From: Symsagittifera roscoffensis
Lineage: Eukaryota; Xenacoelomorpha; Acoela; Convolutidae
NCBI RefSeq assembly: GCF_963678635.1
Contig: NC_087066.1
Coordinates: 40,011,223-40,075,222, forward strand
Reading direction: 5' to 3'
Length of the DNA: 64,000 bases
The notes under the pieces are model-generated. The model did no database searches. It was given only the letters and a program-made list of their open reading frames with translations, and was not told the origin of the DNA. The position numbers were made by a program, and so were the translations under genes. Positions 45,601 to 57,600 of this stretch are shown here, in pieces; position 1 is the first letter of the stretch, and each line of letters starts with the position of its first letter.

Positions 45601-48600
45601 ATCTAGTCATAAAACATTATACATTAAAACTATACATTCAATTCTGGATTCGATAATCATTTATTCGTTACTTTATTCTATCTATATATATATCCTATCT
45701 AATTCAATATCCGAATTTTATAACATCTTTTTCCCTGCTCAAACTGAGGGAAATCTCATGGCGCAGCCAGCAGTTCCTGTGAATGAAGACAGGACTGACC
45801 TACTCGGAATACCACCCTTTTGGGCGAGAACATCGGTTAACCCACTTTTCATTTGGGAGACTTGGGTGGGACAATTTTTTTTGGCGGTGAGTCTCAAAGA
45901 CAACATCTCACCGGGGGAGTTACTAGTTGCCCCAGCAGAGTTAGTGGATGAACCTTACCCGAAGCCCGAAGCACCGGGTGCTGATGAAAATGCCGCAGAT
46001 GCGGCCAATAGGAACCTCCGAATTGCAGCAGCTAATAGAAGAGTCGATGAGTACAGTCAAGAGGAGAAGAAAAGGACCTCGCATTGGAAATAACTGGTGT
46101 TACCATGAGGCAGAGGCGCGTTTGAAATCGCGACTTTTCTTCGCACTGGGAAATGAGGGAAAAAAACGATTTTTGGATTCTTACCCTCATTTGGAACTGA
46201 ATACTAGCTCGTTCATAGATTTTCATAAGTGTTGTGAGGATGTCTTCAAGGCAGAGCGTGATTACACACTCGAAAGGATTAAGCTGTACAATACAATTTT
46301 CATGCAGAATAATGATTCTTTCTCATCATTCTACGCCCGACTTAGCGCTCAAACCGCGTTATGTAATTGGCCGATCGATCAGGAAAGAGCAACATTGAAA
46401 GATTTGTTCATTGGCCGCATTCGCGATGTGGAAGTTCAGAGGCAACTAATCAGAGCAAAAGCTACTCTTGATGATACTCTACAACTGGCTTTGGAAAACG
46501 AGAAAGGGGCTAAAACATCAGAACAATTTCAGAAATTGCTCCCACATAACAACGCTACTTTTAATTCTACAAACTCTATTCGAGTCAAACAGGAACCAAC
46601 TTCGTCAGTACAACAATTTAAGAATCAAGGAAATAGCAGCCGGGGAGGTGGTGTATCTCGTCCTAACCAACGACAAAATCAAAATAAACCATGTTATTTT
46701 TGTGGCAACCCGTTTTCTTTGGAACATCGCCGGTCATGCCCGGCTAGAGAAGCTACTTGTAATGCCTGCAAAAAGAAGGGTCATTTTGCTAAGGTGTGTA
46801 ACACTACGAAACGACGCGTTAACATGATACAAAATGAAGAGATGTCTACAGATCAAGAGTGTAATCTAATTGACGTAAATGGTGACAGCGAGCCGGAATA
46901 TGGGGTCATGGCAATAGATGTTGTGCAGATTAACAATGTGGAGCTTCTAAAGACAGCGGGAGGACAACCAAGGAGCCTCAGCATTCAGTTACGGTCCGGT
47001 AACTCTTTTTTCTATTCCACGGTGGACACTGGAAGTCCCGTATCCTTTTTAAACAAGAAAACGGCGGATATACTCATGAAGCGGATTCCCAACATTAAAT
47101 TTAAGGACATCGCGAGACATCCTTTAGACGTTACTTATGTCGATTATAACAAGAAACCAATTAAACTGTTTGGTTCTCTGGAAATCCCTATTACATCGAA
47201 GGGATGGAAAATCGATAACGCGTGTTTCTTGGTTTCCGAAAATCGTACTCGAAATTTACTTGGTTTGAACCTTCATGAGAAGTTAGGAATTGAAACGGTG
47301 CAACGCAGACCGGCAGAAGTTAGCTACGCCGAGGAAGATGAGGAATCGGACCCGACCTCAAAATTCTGGAGGAACCACTTTGTCAAAAGGTACCCTAATG
47401 TATTCAGCAGACTGGGGAGGTCTAAAAACCATAAAGTGTTCACAAATTTTAAAGACCCGTTGGTGCCCAGACAAGTTAAAGGCCGAAAAGTTCCTATACA
47501 TTTGCAAGATCGGGTCACGGCTGAGATCAAAAAGTTAATTAAAGACAAGCACATTGAAAAGTTAGAAAAGTGTACAACGGATCATTTCATTGCACCCATA
47601 GTCCTAACGGCAAAGAAAGACGGGTCTATAAAACTCGCACTGAATGCTAAACCTATGAATGCCCAAATCTGGCAAAACAAATATCAAATGCCTAATATGC
47701 ATGAATTGATTGACTCGGCGGCTCAAATTATAACTAAAGACACACCTGGGGAGGTGTGGTTTAATTCCCTTGACCTTAAATACGCTTTCAGTCATTTACC
47801 TTTATCGGAACTAACCAGTAGTCATTGTAACTTTAGTATTTTGTGCGGAGAGGCAACAGGCACATATCGATTCAAGACTGGTCTCTACGGACTGACGGGC
47901 ATGCCTACGGAATTTCAGAAAGCGATGGACTGTACGTTACACGGATTGGAGGGTGTCATATGTTACCTCGATGATATACTGGTTGTCACTAAAGGAAGAG
48001 TTGAAGATCATAATGTACTAGTCGAAAGAGTCATGAGTCGATTGGATGAAGAAGGATGGGCGTTGAAACTTAGTAAATGTGAGTTTTCAGTTAATAAACT
48101 AGTCTGGTTAGGGTACGAAATCGATGAAAACGGTTACGCTCCGAAATTCTCCAAAATAGAGGCAATCAAATCCCTGTTGCCACCCAAAACTCTTAAACAG
48201 TTAAGATCGTTCATGGGTACACTCAATCATCTTCAACGTTTCATCCCGGATTTGCACAAATACACAGTCGCATTTAGAGCTTCGCTAAAAGCGGAGAATA
48301 AGAAATCCTTTCTGTGGGGGGAAGAGCAAACTATTGCGTTTCAAAGGATCTTAAACCTCATTGCAAACATCCCTAATTTGTTTCACTACGATGCTTCGAA
48401 AGCTTCGCGTGTTAAATGTGATGCCAGTCATAGCGGGCTGGGGGCCTGTTTGGAACAAGAAGTAGAGTCAAATGTTTGGGCCCCGATTGCGTTTGCCTCT
48501 AGGTTCCTAAACTCCGCGGAAATCAAGTATAGTACCAATGAGTTAGAGCTTCTGGCTATTGTATGGTCGTGCGAACATTTCCGTACATATTTACTTGGTA

Positions 48601-51600
48601 CACGATTTGTTATTCTAACCGATCATAAGGCCATCATTTCCGCCCTCAATGAAACGTATGGTAAAAAATCTTATCAGTCACGACTCTCTCGCTGGGCGGA
48701 CCGCCTCATTCCGTTCGATTATCAAATCGAACATATACCCGGTTCCTCTCTAGGCATCGTCGATTATTTGTCTAGATACCCGACTTTTGAAGTACCGTTG
48801 CCATCGTCGCATGACGAATTATTTGTCATTAAATCTATTCAAGCTTTTCATAATGCTTTAAATTTGATTAGTACTCAGTCTAAACCTCAAATAGTGCCGG
48901 TGGGGCAAATTTCAAAGTATAACGAGTTCCGACCAATCAGATCGCTTGGTGAAATTGGAGGCAACATTAGCTACCTCTTAACTCATACAACAGACCAATC
49001 AACGTTCGATTCATCTGACCAATCATACTGTTGCAAACAATTCAGTTCGTCGCCTCAAGAGGGCGTCGCGAACAGTACTCAATCTGTCAACCAATCCCAA
49101 AAGGATATGCTAATTAATCGTCGTTACTTCTCGCCACTAGAGGGCGTCAGTTCATGCTCTCAGTCAACCAGCCAATCATATGCTCGTATGCAAAAACGTG
49201 AGTATTTAACATCGTCGCGAGAGGTCGACGTTTCATGCTCTGGTACTCTCGACCAATCACAGCACAGTATGCAAATGAGATACGCTAAACCAAAAGTTTT
49301 GGCTCAAACTCATTGTCTCCGACCTTACAACTTAGAAATCAGTTACGATATGGATACTTCAAATAATCTCGCTCAAAATACTACTCTTAACTCTACTCTA
49401 AATAACTCTACTAATACTGTTGACTTTGCAAATACTACGACCGAACAAACAAATCTCCTCAATTTTTCTCGAAAACTTTTCTACAAGTTCCCCTAATTTT
49501 CGCACCTCCAGTCAAATAAGACCCAAGATATCTACAGTTCGCCCTATGGATCGCCCGAGCCGTATTGATCAAATACGTTCCCGAAACATTGCCAGACAGA
49601 GACATTCTCGAGAACGTTTCGTGGTCACTCGAGGACAGATTACGCAAAAGGCCCTCACTCATTTCCTCGATAAGTGCCGGAGGCAGCGGCTGACAAGACG
49701 GGCCAGAAGAGGAGAGGTACTTCGAATAGGGGTTAATGCTATCAACAACCACAAACCGCTAGTCACTCAGGACAAGAAGAAGGTGGTCGGATTGCCAGGA
49801 CTATTTGATGTGGATCTGCTGGGAGAGCTGACAGGGGAATACCCGTTCCTCGGACCGATGAGGACTGCAATCATTAATAAGGATGTACAATCCTTTAACA
49901 AACTGGGGACCTACATGGCCCAATTCTGGCAAAAGCGGCGGTAGTAAACAACTGTGTACTGATAGACAACAAACTAGCCATACCCGAGCAGTTACGAAGT
50001 GCTATCCTGATCCGACTTCATCGCTCGCACCCAGGCCAAGCGGCCATAATGGACGCCTCGGAGTATATTTGGTGGCCATTTCTTAACCGCCAAATTGTCA
50101 ACGTCTGCGAAAAATGCCCGGAGTGTACTCTATTTGCGCAAGGACTTGAAAGGAACCTCCTAACTCCGGAGCAACGGTCAAGCCAGGATTACAGCCGCGA
50201 TAGGGCTAAAGTTGTACCCAGAGGATCGTCACACAGCCCAGAAATCCCCTTTAAGTTCAAGCCACTCTTTGGCGTGGGTGAGCGTATCGCGGATAGTCAA
50301 CCGTATAAAGCCTTGGAGAACCTTGCAAAGGCAGCTAATACCTGGAAGCAGTGGAAGCGGAATGTGCCCCCACAACAAGGACAAGATCTTCTCCGTGAAT
50401 TGGCAGCTCGTAATAGCGACCTCGCAAACTCGCTCAAGACAGGGATCACAAAGGGAACCCTACGCTTCTACGACAACGCTCGCGATACGTCAGCTCCAGC
50501 ACTCTCGCATTCACAGAGAATGAACGTGTCGTCCTCTTCGAGGCCTAAAAGTTTCTCAAAAACACCTACGCCTGGCACAGTGGGAGAACGCTTGCAACGA
50601 CGAATTGCTCCTCGGCCTCAATCTCAACCAGCTACTACTTCAGCTACAAGGCAGTCAAATGAACCTTCGAAGGGCAAGGTGATTGACTTGACAGTAGAGT
50701 CATCGAGCGAGGACTCATTGATCACTGGCCCCCAGCTCGAATTAGTGGAGGCACCGGTTTCAACGCCTCAAGGATTGGCTCCTGTGATCGCTACTTCAAC
50801 TACTCCGATTGTCGATCCTCCAACTCACCCCGCCTTGACATCTACTACAGGGGCGGTAGCACCACCCCAGGATCTGCCACAGACTTCAGACAAGGTCCCT
50901 CAGAATGCGACAGAGGATTCAGCAAATACTGGCCATATGGAGGTTGACAATCCTACCTCTCAATCTTCGAGCGAGTTTAGATCATCTAATCGGTCTAAGA
51001 AACCAACGAGGTTTTATGGAGATCCTCTTCGCCATTCAGTTAAGAGTGTAACTGAATCTGACTCTGCGGAGCCTTCGTCACAACGACACAACACTGATCA
51101 AGTTACTACGCCACTCGCCGACCAAATTACTACGCCATTCACCCCAATTGTTCGGAAAGTGCCGTTTCCTAGGACTAAGGAGCAGACTACTCCGTTTAAG
51201 AAAACAAGAACCGAAGAGCATGATAAACTTTAAAACTTTGTAAACTCCGCCATACTAGCCTATTGATTAGGTTATCACTTACCCATTACGGTGCTTATTT
51301 TCTCTCTCATTATCCTGCCTGATTCAAAATTTATACTAAGATAAATTTTCTAGAGGGGGAAGTGTCATGAGGCGACCTTCGGTACCTCATTATATTCTAT
51401 TTACTTATGTATTGTCTTATCTAACTATATCTTAATTATTTACTTAGTGCAGTAAATTGATTCAAGGACAAATCTCACCAGCTAAATCGTTTGTCACTTG
51501 AGATTCGGAAGCGGTCATTCGCGAAAGCCTTAAGTGTGAAATCTAGTCATAAAACATTATACATTAAAACTATACATTCAATTCTGGATTCGATAATCAT

Positions 51601-54600
51601 TTATTCGTTACTTTATTCTATCTATATATATATCCTATCTAATTCAATATCCGAATTTTATAACATCTTTTTCCCTGCTCAAACTGAGGGAAATCTCAAG
51701 TGAGTATCAGTTCGCCCGCTAGTGTTGACATAATTTTTGAGGAATAAAAACAAAAAAATGACTTCTCGACGTCTCAATTACAGCGTCTACCTGTCAAGCT
51801 CAAATCAATTAAAAGGATCTTGTAAAAGTAATTTACCTTAAAATGAGTTTAAATGCTTTAAAATAGTTTTATGAAAATAATGATTTCTATAACAGTAAGG
51901 TTTTCTATGAAAGTAAGGCTTTCTTTCGTGAGAAAATGTTTATTTTACTTCGTGTTTATATAACATTCTGGTGCCGTATTGAAACCGAGTGCTTAGATTA
52001 GGAAGAAAGTTTTAGTTTATTATGTTGTCTATTTTTGAAGTTGTAGAATTTTATCAAGCTTATTATCGTGTCCTTCGTATTGTCCTTTGATAAAATTGTT
52101 CTGATTCAAATTTAGATTGTCTTTCAGTCTTTTTGCATCATCTGTCACTGTTTTTGTTGGTCTTTTTCCCTGATGATCAATATAATCATGCAAGTACATA
52201 AAAAAAATTTCTGTTTCAACTTCTGAAATGCTTCAGCTTTTGAAATCACTGTTCATGGAAGCTAGAATATCACTCACTATGGGCAAAACTGATGTGTTGC
52301 TAATATTGCTTTAAGTTTTAAAAGTACCCAATTGTATTGATCCAGTCCTCCTCTATTGAGTGTATTCCGTTTTTTTTATCCTGGAGAAATCAATAAAGTT
52401 TTCTTTTTTTTTCGTTAAGCATCTGATAGTTTAGCAGCCGAGTCATCAAAAGTGCGTACGCGATTAAAGATTATCTGAACAAGGAATCCAATGAAATAGA
52501 ATCAATATGGTGCGATGTGTTTTGTGAGATTAGAGCCATAGTTTTCACTCAGTATATTGCGAAAACAATTGTACTTGTAATCGGTAACAAGTTTTTCCCC
52601 GTAAATTTTTTTTGACAAATCTGTTGGAAGTTGACCTTGCTTGATTATGGTACTTCAATATTTTAAAAGCACTTCTTAATTGGTTTATTGGAATATAAGT
52701 CCGTGAAAGACTAAGGTCTAGGATTCGGATCTCGACCGGACCCATTTATATTTAAAACCTGAATTGTCGGAATATCGTTTTGTCGGCTTTTTTCTTGGCT
52801 TAATTTTCAATTCAACACGGACTTTCTGGAAGGCTCGCCGTTTTCGTTTGCAATGACTAATATCTGAAAAAATGCAGGTAATTTGTTATTTAAGTCCATT
52901 TAATGTTTCTGTGGCTTAAATGGTTTCGGCGTATGTTATATTGGTTTGAACAAGGTTTGTCAACTTTGAATATGTCGCTTGAAGGAGACAGGTTTTGCGT
53001 GAAATTTGTTGTTTCGCGTGACGTAATAATCTTAAATACTAAAGTTTTTGGTAGAACTGGATCAAGTTTTGCTCAACATCGATCAAATTGAGGTTTGTAA
53101 AGAATCCGATAATTAATCAGTCTGGTAATCCAAAGCGTGTGAAAAAAATGGCTCAAATTTTTTTGCTTGTTATGCGGACGCATATTTAGACAATTTTTAT
53201 GCCTTTTCTACTTAATCAATCTGATCAAAAGTGACAGACATTGCGGTCAATTTTTGATCTATTTAGATCAAAAGGAGGTTCATGCATTGACCGGTAATTC
53301 ATCAGTCGGTTAATCAAAAAAAGGATTAGAGATTAAGTAGAAACTACGGAAGGAATCAAAACGGAAAAGAAAGAATTTAGTGCTGTTCGCTTTGCGGTAT
53401 TCGGATCCCAATTTCTTTCTAAAATTGAACCCTATTTTCAACCCGATTTGTTTGATTAAAAAACGCAAAAAGTACTGGCTCTTTTTTTCTGGTTGACCTT
53501 GTCAGCAATACCAATGAGTTTTTTTTGGCATCTCGTTTGCCAAATTCCCACGGCAATGCACGTAGTTCTCGGATTTTTTAAAATATTTTGGATTATAATT
53601 TTACGAACTTCAAATCTGTTTTGTGTTTTAGTTTTGTGTTTTTTCTGATTTATTCGGTTTAAAAGGGTTCGGTTTTTTTAATACCTGCTTTGTCGCTTCA
53701 TACTGAGTCGTTTGATGGGCAAAAAAAGGTTCAATTTATGCGTGTGTGTATATGTAAGTGCGTGTGTCTGTGTTGTTATGCGTGTGTCTCCCTGATATGT
53801 GTATATGTAAGTGTGTGTATATGTAAGTGCGTGTGTCTGTGTTGTTATGCGTGTGTCTCCCTGATATGTGTCTTACTTGGCATGTCATTCTCAAAATGAA
53901 ATTTGTTCATGACAAATTGAGAGGAACGTTTGAACGAATTGTAGATATATGTATTTTTCTTAAACTTTTTTTCATGCCATTGTTGGCTAGCTTGACATGG
54001 CATGTTTGTGTTTTATTTATGTTTATGGCATTTTTAACTGTCATTTTGATTAAATTTTTTATAGACTTTGTAAGATGCTAACTTTAATTGAGTGTGCTCA
54101 AAGTGCATCATGTTACATCTAGCCCAATTTAGTGAAAAAGTTTTCATGATCGCGTTGTGTGTGAAATTCCAACTTATTTTGAGATCAACGCATTCCAATT
54201 TTCAAGTTTTATTCTTTTTTTCTAGATATTTTAAATCCACACTGTATACTTCGCTTTGACGCAAGGACATGGTGTTGACGCGTTAGTGTTTCAGCCTTGG
54301 CGAAGGTGCAACTGGAAGATTGTTTCGTGGAGTGGTACAGCCCAGTGACCATACATGCATTCAAGCAGAACATGATGTCCAAAATGAGTCGCAGTATCGG
54401 AGTGGACCTCCTCGGAATCAGCAAAAGTAAGTTGCATTTATCCAATCTCAGCATCCTCTACCCCCACCTCAGCTGTAAATTAGTTTGGCGAGGGTAATGA
54501 CATTTAAACTAAAAGTTTAAACCAAAATTCAACCGAACTTGCCCTTTTATTGATTTTGACCTTTTCAATGTCCGTTTTGTTTTTTTTTATCAAGGGAATA

Positions 54601-57600
54601 TGCCTACAAGTTGTTCCCCTAGAAATGAGTTTTTTCGCTGTTTGACTTTTGATTTCTTTCAATTCATTCAATGTGCCGAAGGAAGATATATTGCGCTCTT
54701 TAATTACAAAGTAGAAATAACGCGAAAAATTTATAACTACTTTTGGTTTCGAAAGTGGATTTTAGTTTGGCTCTTTTACAGTCCCGAATTTAATAATTCT
54801 GAAATTAAAACTGCAATAAAACTTATCACAACATTGATTACATGCAAGTTGCCATATGAACGATTTTTAAACAACACATTAATTTAATTCTGTTAAGGGG
54901 TTGGAAACTTGTGAAAGAACATTTAATTTTTAGGAGCATGCGATCGCAACTTTTCAGTGTTTTGTTGTTTCGACCATAGAAAATGGGTAGCAACTTTGTA
55001 TTCAGAGGTCTTGTAGTTTTTTTCAAGAAAAATCAGATACCACAAATAATCCTTGGAACGGGTCGAGTAATATGTCCTATTAAAGCTTTTTCAGTCGTGA
55101 CTCGAACGACATGAAATTTTCAAAAAGATGCCCCATTGTCGAGAAAAATTAGTTTTAAGTTTTGAGTTCTAGGCTCTTTTTTTGCCCCCACCTCACATGA
55201 GCATTTTTTATGGTGTAGCGAGTAGTTGTACAAGGTTATTTATGAAGATCAAATATGTTAGTCAAAACCTAATTATGCCACAGGTCAATTTTCATATCAA
55301 TTGGACAATGTGATCTGTAATTTTACTTGTAAAACTATGCAGATGGAGGGAGGGTAAGGAAAAAGAGCTGAGTTTAAGTTAAATTTCGAGCCAGTAAAGC
55401 AATCGAGGAACGTTTGTTACATGAAAAGTTAACTTTTAATAAGGCCTTTAGACTACGAAAACTTGATTTTACAAAAAATTTGTTCTGGCAGTTTCGTTTA
55501 GCAATTCCTTTGCAATGAGGGTTTCCTTAAAACTATTTCTCTATTTTTCTTCTCATTTTCAAAATTATTGAGTAAAAGATAAGAAAAATTTTAACACTTT
55601 TGTTCTTTTTTCATTTTTTGTTTGCTATTCATTGTTTGGAGGCAAATGTTGTCAATTTTGCCTAATTCACTAACTTTTTACGCGTTTTTATATTTCTCTA
55701 ATCACACCACGCAACAAAAACGACACCAAAAAGAAAAACAAACTGAGGCTATCCTTGCTACCAATTGTAGTTTGCTACGAATGGTCACCGAACCATTTTT
55801 ACGCAAGCAAAGCTTGTGTTATAGTATGAACTCTTTTTTCCAACCTAAGTCTCAAATATTATTGCGACGCAAACATTGTTGCGACAAAAGGTGTTAATTT
55901 TGAAAGTGTTCATTTTGATCCATAACCAGCTATTAAGTACAGCCAATGCTAAGGATATTAGCACAGACTATTGTTTTACAAATAGCTCTTTAGCTTCAAG
56001 GTATCATGGATCTGTAGCGTAGAGGTAGGGAAGGAGACCAAAACAAAATAAGAGGGTTCGAAACTGGGCAGGGTCGGATGTTTTTAATGAACTTATTCGT
56101 ATATTAGTTTAAATGCGCCCGCTCTAATGAATTGAGGCATGTTAGTTGGTAAATTTCTTTTTTCAAATTGACTGTTACTGCTAATGCGTCTAAATTGGCT
56201 TGAGTCACTTAGCAATTATGAAGACTCATTATTGGCGTGTGTCACTTAAGAAATTAGGTAGACTCAAAGTTTTACTAATTCAGATTTTCCCAGTAGCGTT
56301 ATCGGTCATATTTTTGCGTGCGTATGAGAAGTGCAACTTCGCCTCTGTGGAATGACTACAATATCAGAATTGTGCGTTTAGTGTCGCGTGGTTACCTCCA
56401 AGCAGCCAGCACAAGTCACGTGGCTGGTGAGGTTAAGCACGTGACTTTTGTAGTGCATGGGATCGGGGCAAAACTGAACTCGCAGAATATATTTGACAAC
56501 ATTAACCGGTATCTCATTTGGACACTCCCCCCTCCAGTTTGATCATTCCTCCCTCTCCTCTCACAATTGTCAATTTTATAGTCTGGCTCACTTTGATTTG
56601 AACAAGTTCGAATTGCTTTCAGTACTGAATCATAACGTCGAATATAACCTGGGTTCAATTTCATTCATTAAACTCGTATCAACCATCAGTTCGCTTTCAC
56701 AAAAATTACTTCTAAAATTTGGAATTAATTTTTTGAATTTTTTGTCACATTTAATAGATTTTTTCTATGGCTTGAATTGATGATATTTTTGCAAATTTTG
56801 TTGTTCAGACATTGAAAAAGTGGTAAAGTTTTGTATTCTGGTGTATTGAAAATTGGAAGGAACTTTGTATTCGGGTGTGTTTTAGTTTTTTCTTTTTTTG
56901 TTTTGCACGCAAAATCGGATAACACAAATATTCATCAGAATAGGGTAAGTGATATATCATGTTAAAGCCTTTGCAGTCGTGATTCGAACGGCATTTAAAA
57001 ATTTTCTCGGTGTCGAGAAAAGCTGGCCTAAAGTTTTGGAGATTTTGTCTGATTTCGAGCGAATAAAGCTATCGAGCAGGCTTACATTAGCTTCTTTCTT
57101 AATTTCAGCCGTGAAATTCTAATTTTACTTGAAATTTTAGGAGTTTTTTCAGCTCCCTTTACTGAATCCAAACTTTCTGCAAAAAAAGTTTGAAAAATTT
57201 TTTATGACGTTTTCCAGCCACTTTTTCTACAAAAAATGGTGTCCAGTTTGCCTTTTATACTATGATTGTCCAGTATGCCTAAATTTTAGTTTTTTTGTTC
57301 AGATACTGTCATCACACCACGCAGAAAAAACAACACTATTTTACCGTTGATCTTAGCTTTCGAGTAAAGCTTAGATAGACAAATGATTATCAGTTTGTTT
57401 ATTTTTTCAAATTTTACTTGAGAGTGAGGGTGCAAGCTTCCTAGTCAGAAAATTTCGGAAACATTAACAAGTAATATGTAAGGATGTGTGAGCAACTTTT
57501 TTTTATAAATTGGTGGAGTGGCTCGTGTAATGCAATTTTCTTTTTTGAACAAATGATGCTGGGAGTCTCAAATCACTCACAATTTTAGCTGGTACTTCAA

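Larger units (their letters stand above)
45423..51698 (+). mobile_element. Young Gypsy-type LTR retrotransposon
   Basis: A 6.28-kb element with 336-bp LTRs starting TGTCATGAGG and ending CTCA. The LTRs differ at a single visible position (45443 A, 51383 G). A perfect 5-bp target duplication AGTGA occurs at 45418-45422 and 51699-51703. PBS starts TGG at 45759, directly after the LTR, and the polypurine tract is AGAGGGGGAAG (51352-51362). Gag, protease, RT, RNase H and the integrase zinc domain are present, but no integrase catalytic core was found. The near-identical LTRs imply very recent insertion into intron 4 of the DDHD gene, in sense orientation. Confidence 0.95.
44065..54294. other. DDHD intron 4 (10.2 kb)
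   Basis: It contains a tRNA-like SINE head (44484-44540), hairpin repeat copy 4 (44697-45165) and the young LTR retrotransposon (45423-51698). From 51704 to 54294 there is AT-rich sequence with no gene, plus a 2x tandem GTGT-rich repeat at about 53745-53872. Confidence 0.6.
54427..56381. other. DDHD intron 5
   Basis: No gene. A ~600-bp dispersed repeat copy (54960-55830) is itself split by the MITE at 55172-55369. A tRNA-like SINE head lies at 56008-56075. Confidence 0.5.

Noticed and set aside
49459-49752. Minus-strand ORF in the LTR element
   Set aside because: It is antisense of the basic integrase N-terminal extension.
52545-52745. ORF GPVEIRILDLSLSRTYIPIN
   Set aside because: It coincides with a tRNA-like B-box region (GGATTCGGATCTCG) and is likely repeat-derived noise.
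53690-54081. Cysteine-rich ORF with CKCVCLCCYACVSLICV repeats
   Set aside because: It is the translation of a GTGT-rich two-unit tandem repeat, not a gene.
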